Source: Candidatus Poribacteria bacterium (lineage in GTDB: Bacteria > Poribacteria > WGA-4E > WGA-3G). Taken from it: a stretch of DNA of 64,000 nucleotides. Within the stretch, counting starts at the first letter, position 1, and the number at the start of each line of letters is the position of its first letter. A model generated the notes under the pieces. The model saw only the letters and a list, made by a program, of their open reading frames with translations, was not told the DNA's origin and made no database searches. The stretch lies in contig JAJECK010000051.1 in NCBI GenBank assembly GCA_022822085.1, positions 1 through 64,000 of the forward strand. Direction: 5' to 3'. A program made the translations under genes and the position numbers. Shown here one piece after another: positions 36,478 through 45,725 of this stretch.

Positions 36478-36662
36478 ACGACTATTCTTGTAAGTAGTAT
36501 AACGCCGTTTTTTCGTTCTTGACCATCAAGCGTCTTGGTTGAGACATACTCTAAAAAATGTGTCTTAAAAATCGGAAGAAGTGCCGAAAACTCTTCAATA
36601 GTCCAACCTGTTAGTTTTTGAAACGGACTCGGATTATCTTTTATATCATCATATATGTTCAT
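36465..36662 (-). CDS. IS5-like transposase, N-terminal frame
   Basis: A 65-residue frame: the helix-turn-helix part of the transposase (F-Q-K-L-T-G-W-T-I-E-E-F near residue 14). After K-T-L-D-G-Q-E-R-K it departs from the family, because the next residues R-R-Y-T-T-Y-K-N-S of the usual protein are in the -1 frame. Confidence 0.75.
   Translation of the reverse strand: MNIYDDIKDNPSPFQKLTGWTIEEFSALLPIFKTHFLEYVSTKTLDGQERKNGVILLTRIVVCQI
36507..36513 (-). promoter_or_regulatory. -1 ribosomal frameshift site of the transposase
   Basis: On the minus strand the zero-frame codons CGA AAA AAC form the slippery heptamer A_AAA_AAC. A -1 shift here joins the two transposase frames exactly where the family sequence requires it (R-K-K/N-R-R-Y-T-T-Y). 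Confidence 0.7.
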
Positions 36663-36855
36663 GAGTTAATCTCCAAAAAGCATTATTTTCTTTATTATGC
36701 CAGAAATTAACTAAATTTTAAATTAAATTCATATAATGTCTATCATTTATTTTCATTTTGAAAGGGAACTTCCATTTCAAAAAGTTCAAAGTGCGTGGTA
36801 TGAATTATCAAACATCAATGTATAATACCCTTCATAAACGGTAATGAGTTTTGAT

Positions 36856-37242
36856 TTAGTCCTTATCTAATATCGTTGGGTGCCATCCATAAATAGGTTC
36901 ACCAGGTTGAGGCGGCAGTTTCTGATAGCCTTTAAGGGTTCTTGCTACTTCTTCCCACATGATCCGTATCTCCTTCCGCTTCTGTTCTACGAGTTGAGGT
37001 GTGTCAATAGTCGGTGTATCTTGGACAAGTCTACCCAGATTAATTTCAGATCTTTTCTCAATCCACTGTTCCCATGTTTTTACGGAGGTTGCTTCCGCTG
37101 TGTCTTGGGCTTGTGTTGTGCTAAGCGGGTGCAATTTCAGGCGTACTGCCTCCTTCCTTTCTTGGCGAATATGTTCTATAGAAAGCGTGCACCCTAATAA
37201 AATGAGAATGGAGATGGCGATGAAAATAATTCTGTGCCTCAT
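36856..37242 (-). CDS. Hypothetical lipoprotein
   Basis: A 128-residue protein with a leader ending in the lipobox I-L-L-G-C (Cys18), then a charged, helical body with no recognised domain, ending P-P-Q-P-G-E-P-I-Y-G-W-H-P. It lies 14 bases upstream of... the STT3-like gene's stop is downstream at 37267, on the same strand, so it is the last gene of that group. The 190 bases to the IS element hold nothing I recognise. Confidence 0.55.
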   Translation of the reverse strand: MRHRIIFIAISILILLGCTLSIEHIRQERKEAVRLKLHPLSTTQAQDTAEATSVKTWEQWIEKRSEINLGRLVQDTPTIDTPQLVEQKRKEIRIMWEEVARTLKGYQKLPPQPGEPIYGWHPTILDKD

Positions 37243-37266
37243 TTTAACCTCAAATTTGTCATCTCT

Positions 37267-39396
37267 TTATTTTGCGGGTTCTGTTGCGAGATATTTCGGA
37301 TTCTTTTTGATATTTGACGGATACTGAATCTTCCAAATTTTGGCAGTGTCAAACCATACATCTTTCTGGAATCTTAATTCATCTTTTTGTTTGTATACAG
37401 GTTCAAAAGCTTCGGAATGCGCCTCACGAATGTATAATCGGACAATGAGGCTATTCCAACCGGTGGGAGATAGGTAAAATGCTCTGCGAAGACGCAATGC
37501 GGAATCACAATAGAGAAGCACCCCACCATTTTTGTCCTCCACGGTATCTGGTGATTTTTCTGTGTGGTAGTTACCTATAAAAGCGACATAAGGAAGTGTC
37601 ACTTTTTGACCGTCTTTTGTGTGTGCTGTGAGAGTGAAGGGAGTTTCCTCAAGGGCTGCGTCTATCTGGTAAAATGAGGTATTATCAGGATTTAAGAGTT
37701 GTATGGGACTTCCGGTTGCTGTTTTCGTGATCTGTAAAGGTTGGGGTGAAAAGTACCGGTCTTTTTTTGTATCACTTCCAATAGTCGAAAAGACATGGGG
37801 AAAGTGCATATCACTGTCATTAAACTTCAGATGTGTCGCATCATGTGTATATAGAAATTCTAATGCTTCTTTTTCGGATTGGGCAACATAGACGTGTCTA
37901 AAAAATAGATGTATCCAGTGAGGAAGGTAGTGGTCGGAGTCAATAATAGTTTTGACTCCACCAAGCATGTGCAGTTGATTTCCCCGTCCCCAATTGGCGG
38001 CGACCACATCAGTACTTTCAAGGTTTTCTGACATCCATTTGACGGTTTTTGTCATCGGTCTGTCTCCGGGGAGTGGTTTTCGCAAGGTTTGTGAAATGTT
38101 CAATGACCGTTTTGCATGTGCACCAACAGGGGGCCAGAAAAATAATAGGGATAACACTGCTACAGCGATGCAGGTCGTAAAAACGGCTTGTAGTCGTGTT
38201 GCTTTTAAGAATGTGGGTGTGAACCGGAAACTTATTATTTCATCGTGAAGTGTCTTTGCGAGTGTGTGTATCACTAAAGCGGTAAAGAAGACAATGGCGA
38301 CACCTGTAAAAAAGTCATATCGTTCGGCATCCCGTGTTAGTGCGATCCAACAGAAAAACCATGTGCAAAACGCAACATAAAGCGTGTCATTTGGTAAGTT
38401 TGTTTTGCGTTGCCACGCTTGCAGGACAAAAGTGACAACGCACCCGCCCATTGCTACAAAAAAGAGCGTGTTGTCAAACGTCACTTTAAAAAGTGCCGTG
38501 GCGAGTAAATCTAACGGTTCACGAAAAAAGGTTGTCAGGAGAAAAAGCATGAGTGGGAGCGCCAAAAGGAAGTGTCCGAATCTGTTTCGGGGATGTATAC
38601 CTGTAAGAAGGAATCCAAGGCTACCAAATAGAAAAACCCCACCAAATTTAAAATACCAAAACCTATAATTTGGGCTTTGTAATTCCCCGATGGTTTGCAT
38701 GAGCAAACTTTGACTGAAAAGCACAGTTGTGTTGTCAAATGTATTGAGTTTTCTTAAAACAGTATAGAGCGCGAGCAGGAGTGCGATACTTGTCAAAATG
38801 AGTGCAATGTTTCGGGGAGCTCGTAAAAGATATTTTTCACTTGAAAACGTTGTCTTTGTAAGCAGTAGGTACCGACACACCCGCATCACTAAAAGCGTTA
38901 GTGGCGGTATAATAACCAAAGCGAAGACGTGTGTGGTAAGACCGTCACCACCGCCACGATAGACAGGAGAAGCAAGAATAAGCAGTGGCACGAATATTAA
39001 CGTCCATAGGGCGTAGTATCCTAACCCTTCTTCTGTTTCAGAGCTAAGAAACCGCCAGAGTTCAACACTCATGATAATGACGAGGAAAACGCCAAATCCT
39101 CCCCAGGATAATCCACCGATACAGACGCTGAGGCTGCTTGCCAATGTCCAATAGAGTCTATGGCGTGGATGCTGTGTTCGGAGTGCCTGGAGATAAGTAG
39201 TAATTGTGAGGATGCCTATCAGCAGACACCAGCTGTCACGATCACCAAAACCGACAGAGCTGCGATCAATTCCACCCGGGAGCGTTGCCAACAACACACC
39301 GACGATGCATGAAAAGAGCAAGCCGAACGGTCGATAAAAAAGAGCATCAACACACCGAGTCCAAGGGTAAAACATACCACTGGTATATAAATGCAA
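37267..39396 (-). CDS. STT3/AglB-like membrane protein, C-terminal frame
   Basis: A 709-residue frame; the part after about residue 20 continues the preceding frame. It has about ten membrane helices (to about residue 430) and a soluble C-terminal domain. The region V-V-A-A-N-W-G-R-G-N-Q-L followed by I-D-S-D-H-Y-L-P and H-V-Y matches the position of the W-W-D-Y-G motif of oligosaccharyltransferases, here N-W-G-R-G. Probably a glycosyltransferase-C family enzyme, but the changed motif makes classical N-glycosylation uncertain. The frame begins inside the other part, showing a one-base shift. Confidence 0.72.
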   Translation of the reverse strand: MHLYTSGMFYPWTRCVDALFYRPFGLLFSCIVGVLLATLPGGIDRSSVGFGDRDSWCLLIGILTITTYLQALRTQHPRHRLYWTLASSLSVCIGGLSWGGFGVFLVIIMSVELWRFLSSETEEGLGYYALWTLIFVPLLILASPVYRGGGDGLTTHVFALVIIPPLTLLVMRVCRYLLLTKTTFSSEKYLLRAPRNIALILTSIALLLALYTVLRKLNTFDNTTVLFSQSLLMQTIGELQSPNYRFWYFKFGGVFLFGSLGFLLTGIHPRNRFGHFLLALPLMLFLLTTFFREPLDLLATALFKVTFDNTLFFVAMGGCVVTFVLQAWQRKTNLPNDTLYVAFCTWFFCWIALTRDAERYDFFTGVAIVFFTALVIHTLAKTLHDEIISFRFTPTFLKATRLQAVFTTCIAVAVLSLLFFWPPVGAHAKRSLNISQTLRKPLPGDRPMTKTVKWMSENLESTDVVAANWGRGNQLHMLGGVKTIIDSDHYLPHWIHLFFRHVYVAQSEKEALEFLYTHDATHLKFNDSDMHFPHVFSTIGSDTKKDRYFSPQPLQITKTATGSPIQLLNPDNTSFYQIDAALEETPFTLTAHTKDGQKVTLPYVAFIGNYHTEKSPDTVEDKNGGVLLYCDSALRLRRAFYLSPTGWNSLIVRLYIREAHSEAFEPVYKQKDELRFQKDVWFDTAKIWKIQYPSNIKKNPKYLATEPAK

Positions 39397-39767
39397 ACTT
39401 GATATAGGGAGATTTTCGGAAAGATGTTTGCGATGGCTTTTTGGGAATATGCAAGCACATAACTATAGAACGGAAGTATTTTTGTCAAATCTCTGCCGAG
39501 CGGCACCCAACGGGACATATCTCGGTCTGGCAGCGTGCCGTGGTCGGAGATAAGTTGTGCAAGTTTGTAGTAGGAATAGCCGTCGGTCTCGGTAAATTGG
39601 CCGGGTGGAATACGATCAGCATCTTGAATACGGACCCAGAACGCTAAAAAGAGGATACTACTGAACAACAGCAGGGCTGCACATCGAGACAGTGTGAAAA
39701 CATTTTGAAGATGCGGTACAAGTGGCTTTCTGTCCATATTATAGAACCAGCGGGCAGCACCTACCAT
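39335..39767 (-). CDS. STT3/AglB-like membrane protein, N-terminal frame
   Basis: The first about 144 residues of the same protein: a first membrane helix (about 28-48), then the large loop with F-T-E-T-D-G-Y-S-Y-Y-K-L-A and R-W-V-P-L-G-R-D, which corresponds to the Asp-containing first loop of STT3 enzymes. The frame continues to 39219 but departs from sense after F-F-I-D-R. A run of six T (minus strand) at about 39336-39341 is the likely point of a one-base deletion or slippage joining it to the downstream frame. Confidence 0.7.
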
Positions 39768-39794
39768 TAAGGCTTGCTGCTGTCCTGTTAAGGT

Positions 39795-40814
39795 TTACTT
39801 TGTATTCTCCGTTTTGATTTTTCCCCAGAGGGTTGTCAGTCGGTTTATGGGTTCAACAGCGTAAGCTGAAGGTGCCCAATCAAAACTCCGAATGCTCTTA
39901 ATTCTGTCGTTGCCAGGATCTATAGTTAGAATTTCTTCATGAGGACCGCCGTTAAAAGGGATTGCGAAAATACGATCCCCATGACTTTTGACGAATACTG
40001 AGTAAACGAGGAACTTCCCATCAGGCGACCATTTGAGGTAATTAAAGGACGAGTGTTCTTTAAGTTTGAAGATATCCGGGCGGCCAGGAGTAATAAGTGA
40101 GATAACACGAATTTCACGTGGTTCGTCTTCACCAAGATCATAATGGGCAAAGGCGAGTTTGCTACCATCCGGCGAGAAAGCTGGATAACGTCCACCCTGG
40201 TGAACCTTTGAACTCCTTTTGGTTCGAAGATTGAAAATGTAAATGCTATCGATAGTGTCATAAGCGATCTGTTTTCCGTTTGGTGACCAGCCAACCCTTC
40301 GGGCATCAGTTTCTTTTAACAGTGTTATTTTTGGGAATGCTCTTATTTTTGGTGATGCTTTTTTCAATTCATGATGCGGTATCAAATAGATCCCCTTCCT
40401 CTCAGGTTGAGCTTCTCTGAAAATAGAATGGTTTGTAAAAATAATATCTCCGTTTTGTGAGATGTCGATATTCAAGGAGAAATTAAATTTATCTGGTGTG
40501 AGTCTGTGCATTTTTAGCGGAATATCATTTATATTGATAATGTAAACTGCAGAATTTAAAAGAGGTTTACTGTCATCAACATTGGCAATGAGAGCGATGA
40601 GAGGACCATTTTTTTGCACGGATAGTTCCCATATAAGTTCCCGAGGTTCTCTCTGGTAAAACACGCGCGCGCGGTCTGTGTTGTTGATAGGGGTGATTAA
40701 TAAATCGTTTGATCCATTATCTAAAAAGAAAACTTCACCGATGAACTTGGCGTTTGTTGTAAGTGGAAGGAGAAAAATCAGAAATAGACAAAAGTATTTG
40801 AGAAAGTTTTTCAT
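39795..40814 (-). CDS. TolB-like beta-propeller protein with C-terminal WGxIK tag
   Basis: A 339-residue exported protein (signal peptide about 1-22, cleaved near T-N-A-K). Four or more PD40/TolB-type blades are visible (G-W-S-P-N-G-K-Q-I-A-Y, A-F-S-P-D-G-S-K-L-A-F, K-W-S-P-D-G-K-F-L-V-Y). The end V-E-P-I-N-R-L-T-T-L-W-G-K-I-K carries the tag shared with six other proteins. Probably a periplasmic or surface scaffold. It lies between a small gene (40823) and the STT3-like gene on the same strand. Confidence 0.8.
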   Translation of the reverse strand: MKNFLKYFCLFLIFLLPLTTNAKFIGEVFFLDNGSNDLLITPINNTDRARVFYQREPRELIWELSVQKNGPLIALIANVDDSKPLLNSAVYIININDIPLKMHRLTPDKFNFSLNIDISQNGDIIFTNHSIFREAQPERKGIYLIPHHELKKASPKIRAFPKITLLKETDARRVGWSPNGKQIAYDTIDSIYIFNLRTKRSSKVHQGGRYPAFSPDGSKLAFAHYDLGEDEPREIRVISLITPGRPDIFKLKEHSSFNYLKWSPDGKFLVYSVFVKSHGDRIFAIPFNGGPHEEILTIDPGNDRIKSIRSFDWAPSAYAVEPINRLTTLWGKIKTENTK

Positions 40815-40822
40815 GATAACTC

Positions 40823-41107
40823 CTATTGTTCTGTGGGGATTTTAGATGGCAGTTCCATCTCCATTGGGAATTCGCCTAAGTCAATAATATTTACTTTTTT
40901 TCCAGGTGAAAAAGTGACAGGTTTACCGAGACTATAACGGATTTTTATTTCGGGTTCTTCAATTCTCTCAAGGTGCCTCATTTCCTTGTCGAGTTCATCA
41001 AGTTCTGCTTTCAAAGTTTGGATCAGTGATGGAAGTGCCTGGAGTCGTTTTCTTTCTACAGCGGTGAGTGGCCGCGGGTTGGGATTTGTCCACACACCTG
41101 TAAACAT
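40823..41107 (-). CDS. Small coiled-coil hypothetical protein
   Basis: A 94-residue soluble protein with a helical heptad-like centre (E-L-D-E-L-D-K-E-M-R-H-L-E, about residues 35-50) and a short C-terminal beta-rich segment. No signal peptide. It ends 8 bases before the TolB-like gene and is probably cotranscribed with it. No family recognised. Confidence 0.5.
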   Translation of the reverse strand: MFTGVWTNPNPRPLTAVERKRLQALPSLIQTLKAELDELDKEMRHLERIEEPEIKIRYSLGKPVTFSPGKKVNIIDLGEFPMEMELPSKIPTEQ

Positions 41108-41288
41108 ACAACACCCTCTATAATTGAAGTCATATTGAGTAAAACCTATAAATATGGTAAAATAAAGATATATAAGTTATATCTGTCTTATTTTTTTATT
41201 AAAGGTTCTCTTGTGGCTAACACAACTGAAAAACAACTGAATTTCAAGTGTCTTCCGAAACAAGTTTCACTTAAGGATTTTAACCGGC

Positions 41289-41443
41289 ATATTATAGGGA
41301 ACCTATAATTACTTGCACACATTTGTAGCGTCCACTTCCAGTTCGCGCACACGACTGCACAAACTGGGAAGTTTGTGCTACAGCACAGTCCAGCGGTTTA
41401 GGTTTAACGTACTAAAAGTGTGCATATATTTTTTGATTTTACT
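41289..41443 (+). repeat. Long dispersed repeat, left copy
   Basis: About 150 bases beginning ATTATAGGGAACCTATAATT then ACTTGCACAC, with a CACTTCCAG...CACAAACTGGGAAG inverted pair inside and ending in GTGTGCATATATTTTTTGAT. A longer copy lies at 44568-44832 in the same orientation. The remaining intergenic DNA, 41108-41288 and 41444-41729, shows nothing I recognise. Confidence 0.75.
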
Positions 41444-41729
41444 ACAATGTTGGACATAAACATCATTATAAGTCAATATAAAAACAAGTAACTATATACG
41501 TCTTAAAATGACATTTTTACGTATTTTACAGCATAATACATATATTTGTCAAATAAAATCACACAAAAAATGCAAAATTCTGTCTTTTTTTCATGGGGAA
41601 GGGGTTTTTTCTTGTGGGAGGGGTTGTAACCTCGATTTTGCAGGTGTTGGTTACTTTTGTGGGAGGCACGGAATGATTTTGCAGCACAATTTCTGTTAGA
41701 TTCTGACACATATAGTAATACATACTCAA

Positions 41730-42053
41730 ATGTACAATTGGGATTTACCGAATTTCTGGGAACACGAGAAACCACTTCATCCTGACACAATATGGGACAC
41801 AGGAGAGTTGGAATCCATGGAAATTCGTTTTAATAAGGGACATTTTCAGGGGTTCGCGGATGATGAAAAACGCGCTGATTTTGAAGATCCCGAATTTTCA
41901 ACTATTGAAATCATTGGGTTTATGGTAATATCAAATGGAGTCGATGTAGGGAACGCATGGGTAGATTCATTTACGATTTCGGGTGCAGGACTCGCGGTTC
42001 CACCGCAAGCAAAATTAGCAACAACGTGGGGGCAACTCAAACAGCATCAGTAG
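41730..42053 (+). pseudogene. 5'-truncated jelly-roll protein with C-terminal WGxLK tag
   Basis: A 107-residue frame that matches only the C-terminal half of the proteins at 46061 and 47630 (I-W-D-T-G-E-L-E-S-M-E-I-R-F, then D-P-E-F-S-T-I-E-I-I-G-F and W-V-D-S-F-T-I-S-G). It lacks their signal peptide and first ~110 residues; no such sequence is found upstream. The end V-P-P-Q-A-K-L-A-T-T-W-G-Q-L-K is intact. Probably a remnant without export. Confidence 0.65.
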
Positions 42054-42078
42054 TTATGCTAAGTCCAGGCTATACATA

Positions 42079-44196
42079 ATGAGAAACATAAACCGTAGGA
42101 ACAGCTCTCTCTTTACTTATGTCGTCTTGTTTCTACTATGCTTCGGTAGTCCTTTTGGAATCTGCCAATCTCAAAATATTGGCACAATTCTGGGACAGGT
42201 CGCAGATAAACAGAACAACCCACTATCTGAATATACTATCTCAGCAGTTTCACAAACAGACAACATCACTTATGCAGACAAAACCGATTCTGGTGGACAG
42301 TTTGCATTGACAAACCTTCCTGCTGGTACTTGGGATGTCCAAGTCCGACACCTCAGCACGTTACTTACACAACGAGAAGTAATCGTAACTGAAAACACCG
42401 AAGTCAAAGCAGACTTTGTGATTGAAGGTACAGGCGTGATTTCGGGATTTCTGCTTGATTCCGTTACCAAACTTCCGTTGTCTATTACGGGGGAGATTCA
42501 GATTGGTTTGCTCACACATGACGATGAATGGATAGATAGAACATATCGCGGTGAGGTATCTAACGGATATTTTGAGGTCAAAAATCTGTTGTCGGGACGG
42601 TACGTTATTATTGATGCTTTTGATGGTTATGTTTTTGCGCTATCAGATTCGTCTACGGTGACGGTCTGTCCTGATAGCAATATCGGCGGTGTAGAGGTGT
42701 TTTTGAAACCGGGGGCATCTCTCACTGGTAGTTTCATTGATGCTGAAAACGGACAGCCTATCTCAGGAGTTAGTATCAACGCAGCATCTGAAGTGAAGAA
42801 TACCTTTTATCCCGAAAATTCGTTTGCCTACTCAACAGAAACAAACACGAATGGAGAATTCCATCTAACAGTACCAAATGATTCAGATACCTATTACGCA
42901 TTCACGCTAATAGCATCACATCCACAGTATCAAACAAACCAATGGCGATGGAATATGTCTCCCGACAAAAATGTATATGAATTAGGTAAGCTTGAACTGA
43001 AACCTTTCCTGTCACTACAAGGCAAGGTCAATAAATCGAAATTAGACTACGCAGTTGATAGACTCAAAGTGCATCTAAAGATGCACAACAAACCCAGTGA
43101 CTTCTTCCGCGCTGGCGCACAACCTGAACACACTGTACATACCAACGCTGAAGGTTCTTTTATCTTCTCAGAACTCCATCCGATTGAATACAGTTTGACA
43201 ATCTCACGCAATGATGTTATCATTGCATATTTAGAGTCGGTCAACCCACAAAACAAAAAACCGCTAAAAATCCATTTGCCGAAAACAAAGATATTACACG
43301 GTAGAGTTGTTGATAACCAGCAGCGTCCTATTGTAGATGCGAATCTCTATGCATCACGTCGCAGCGAAAACCTGCACGGACATAGGGCTCTCTTAGCGAC
43401 GACCCAAACGGATGAAAACGGCACTTTTCAAATGCAGATATTAGGAACGAAGCCACATCTTCTGTCCGTTGACGTGTCTAAAAAAGGGTATCTTTCAAGG
43501 GTATACCGAAACGTAGAAATTGGAAAAGAGCCATTGATTGTTCCGCTTGAAAAAGGATATGCTATTATAGGTCGTGTTATTCTCCCGCGGGATGTCCCAA
43601 TTGATGGGTATTATGAAGTGAAAGTGTTTCCAGCAGATGCGGGGATGAAGTCAACGTTAAATCCTATGACATTGAACAGACCTCTGCTGTCAAAACCATT
43701 TCCAGTAACAGAAACGGCATTTGTACTGGATGGTTTGTTTGAAGAAAAGTATAAACTCTATATTACTGGGCACGGCATCGCTGCAACCGAAACTGATGTG
43801 AAAGCATCAGCAAATGGTGATGAGGTGTTGATCGTAGCGGATAGGCCAACGGTTGCATTAACAGGACAAGTGCTTTGGTCAGACACGGGTCAACCTGTGA
43901 AAAATGCTTTAATATCACGTTCATGGTATCCGTGGGAACTAAGTCAATACGATATGTCATTAACATTAGACCGTTTTGAAACAGAGACAGATGCACAGGG
44001 CAGATTTGCGTTTCCAAATATAACACAAGAGCGTTATCAGTTAAATGTCCGGGCAGTCGAAACGGTGTTTGATAAAGAAGCACAAAAATATCAACGCGTT
44101 CATATTCAGAAGCAGGTCACGATGCCATTTTGTAGTGATGATACACATCGAATCTATCTTGGGAAAGCGGATGGGACACCTTATGTTAACCCATAA
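42079..44196 (+). CDS. Secreted carboxypeptidase-regulatory-like protein
   Basis: A 705-residue exported protein: signal peptide about 1-30 (ending near G-I-C-Q-S-Q), then at least five CarboxypepD_reg/CnaB-like beta-sandwich domains. Each starts with G-x-(V/I)-x-D-x-x-x-x-P-(I/L) and has a T-D-x-x-G-x-F segment (for instance D-K-T-D-S-G-G-Q-F-A-L near 75 and T-Q-T-D-E-N-G-T-F near 450). No catalytic domain or anchor is seen. Likely a surface adhesin or matrix protein. It follows the truncated jelly-roll gene and is bracketed by the long dispersed repeats. Confidence 0.78.
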   Translation: MRNINRRNSSLFTYVVLFLLCFGSPFGICQSQNIGTILGQVADKQNNPLSEYTISAVSQTDNITYADKTDSGGQFALTNLPAGTWDVQVRHLSTLLTQREVIVTENTEVKADFVIEGTGVISGFLLDSVTKLPLSITGEIQIGLLTHDDEWIDRTYRGEVSNGYFEVKNLLSGRYVIIDAFDGYVFALSDSSTVTVCPDSNIGGVEVFLKPGASLTGSFIDAENGQPISGVSINAASEVKNTFYPENSFAYSTETNTNGEFHLTVPNDSDTYYAFTLIASHPQYQTNQWRWNMSPDKNVYELGKLELKPFLSLQGKVNKSKLDYAVDRLKVHLKMHNKPSDFFRAGAQPEHTVHTNAEGSFIFSELHPIEYSLTISRNDVIIAYLESVNPQNKKPLKIHLPKTKILHGRVVDNQQRPIVDANLYASRRSENLHGHRALLATTQTDENGTFQMQILGTKPHLLSVDVSKKGYLSRVYRNVEIGKEPLIVPLEKGYAIIGRVILPRDVPIDGYYEVKVFPADAGMKSTLNPMTLNRPLLSKPFPVTETAFVLDGLFEEKYKLYITGHGIAATETDVKASANGDEVLIVADRPTVALTGQVLWSDTGQPVKNALISRSWYPWELSQYDMSLTLDRFETETDAQGRFAFPNITQERYQLNVRAVETVFDKEAQKYQRVHIQKQVTMPFCSDDTHRIYLGKADGTPYVNP

Positions 44197-44275
44197 GCGT
44201 CAATTTTAGAAAACATAGAAATTATTATGATCGCTTTTCAAGACAAACGGTTATTGGGTTTGTTCTATCTTTAGT

Positions 44276-44315
44276 CCCGGGGAATACCAAAAAGGCATTG
44301 GTCCCGTTGATTTGG
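44276..44315 (+). repeat. Dispersed GGGGAATACC repeat
   Basis: CCCGGGGAATACCAAAAAGG then CATTGGTCCCGTTGATTTGG. The same unit is nested at 11900-11936 and inverted at 19538-19574. Confidence 0.6.
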
Positions 44316-44366
44316 TAGGAACGATATGTTATAGTTTGTTGATGGCTGAACACATATCGTCCCTAA

Positions 44367-44478
44367 TGAAGATTAACTTATTAATTGGGTCCTTTTCCTT
44401 CTGGACGAGGGCAGTTGTACTCCTGCTGGCGAGGTTTCCTAACCTCGCCACAGGACCGAAATTATTTTTTTATCTTCG
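44367..44478 (+). repeat. Dispersed GGCGAGG hairpin repeat, uninterrupted copy
   Basis: Contains TGGCGAGGTTTCCTAACCTC then GCCACAGGACCG, flanked by GAAGATTA and ATCTTC ends. It is the uninterrupted form of the element at 11821-11990. Confidence 0.65.
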
Positions 44479-44567
44479 GACGGGACTAAAGAGGGACGGG
44501 ATACGTTTTTCTATAAACATATCGTCCCTAACGGGACTAAAGACACGGAAAATATGCCGAAATTTAA

Positions 44568-44832
44568 CATTATAGTGGAATCTATAATTACTTGCACACT
44601 TATGTAACGTCCACTTTCCAGCTTGCGCATACACTACTGCACAAACTGGAAGTTTATGCTACGAAGACGCACAAATCCTTGTACCGTAATCTTCCAGATT
44701 GCGATCTTTTGTGCTGTCCACTTCCAGATTGCGGTTTTTGACGCACAAACTGGAAGTTTATGGGACAGCACAGTCTAGCGATTTAGGTTAAACGCACCAA
44801 AAATGTGCATATATTTTTCGATTTTACTATAA
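44568..44832 (+). repeat. Long dispersed repeat, right copy
   Basis: Matches the repeat at 41289-41443 at both ends (ATAATTACTTGCACAC... and GTGTGCATATATTTTTCGAT) but has about 100 extra bases inside, made by further copies of the CTTCCAGATTGCG/AAACTGGAAG unit. The 44.2-44.9 kb gap is made almost wholly of such repeats. Confidence 0.75.
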
Positions 44833-44964
44833 CGTAATCGCAAAAAATCATAGAAAATATTGAAAACTAAATAATCCTGGAAACCAGAGATCTCAATTGA
44901 CAGGTGAACACTGTTGGGATAAAATGAGTTTAATAGCTCGTATACCACACCGAAAGGAAAATCA

Positions 44965-45687
44965 ATGAATTGCCTTGATTATGGACTTTCTTTTATCAAT
45001 TCTATTGGCAACGGAAATGCTCCTCGCTTTTGGGTGGAATCTCGATGCCGCATCATAGATAGCACAGATGGAAGTTTCAGCGATTATTACCAATGTGGTT
45101 CGTGTAAGAGTGAACACACCTTTGCGGAGAAAAATCTCTTCACAAATCCAAACTATGACTTCCTCCCTGTTTTTGGCGAAGAACATATAGCGGTATTCAG
45201 AAGACATGCTTACTGTAACGATAACTACGTCGAGTATAGACCGGCGCAGGATTATTGGGGAGGTTCCGTGTTTGATGTTCAAGAGGCATCACAGGCCCGG
45301 GTCCTTGATAGCAACGCAGCCATTTTAAATGCGACACAAAAAGGTCTACCCATCGTAACGCACACAGAAATATGGGATACCAATACACATCAGCGGGCAA
45401 TTATTGAGTGTCCGGTTAAAACGATGAACATAGATGAGAACGCAGGCGTCTACCAAGTTGATACAGGAATTGTTCTATTTCCTGATCTGTCAAAACGATA
45501 TGATCGGCAGATTGAGATGTTCAGACTCGCTTATGTTGCTTTCAACGCATCGCACTTCGCTGATTTCGTTATAGAACGTCCCACTGCCATCATTAAAAAT
45601 GGCGTGGAAGTTACCCAAGTTTATCACTATTCCGAAATTCTGAGTTTAGAAGCAAAGAATACCGTGTTCTGCATCGGTGAACTTTGA
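44965..45687 (+). CDS. Hypothetical protein
   Basis: A 240-residue soluble protein with AAGGA 7-11 bases before the ATG. It has Cys pairs (Y-Q-C-G-S-C-K) and aromatic-rich N-terminal half, and a conserved-looking E-C-P-V-K-T-M stretch. No signal or membrane segment, no recognised family. Its stop overlaps an alternative upstream start of the next gene by four bases, and the two may be cotranscribed. Confidence 0.55.
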   Translation: MNCLDYGLSFINSIGNGNAPRFWVESRCRIIDSTDGSFSDYYQCGSCKSEHTFAEKNLFTNPNYDFLPVFGEEHIAVFRRHAYCNDNYVEYRPAQDYWGGSVFDVQEASQARVLDSNAAILNATQKGLPIVTHTEIWDTNTHQRAIIECPVKTMNIDENAGVYQVDTGIVLFPDLSKRYDRQIEMFRLAYVAFNASHFADFVIERPTAIIKNGVEVTQVYHYSEILSLEAKNTVFCIGEL

Positions 45688-45725
45688 CAGGCACTCCCGT
45701 TTATGCAGAACATGAGGTGAGGAAA

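Larger units (their letters stand above)
35716..36662 (-). mobile_element. IS5-like insertion sequence (two-frame transposase)
   Basis: Two overlapping frames, ORF A (36662-36465) and ORF B (36477-35716), together give one transposase of the DDE_Tnp_4/IS5 type. An A_AAA_AAC slippage heptamer lies in the right frame at the junction. I could not define the terminal inverted repeats, so the true ends extend beyond these coordinates by an unknown amount. Confidence 0.75.

Noticed and set aside
36663-36855. Terminal inverted repeat of the IS element
   Set aside because: No sequence matching the opposite flank near 35690-35715 could be found by eye.
41503-41790. Open frames on both strands before the truncated jelly-roll gene
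   Set aside because: Low-complexity, no start signals and no family features; treated as non-coding next to repeats.
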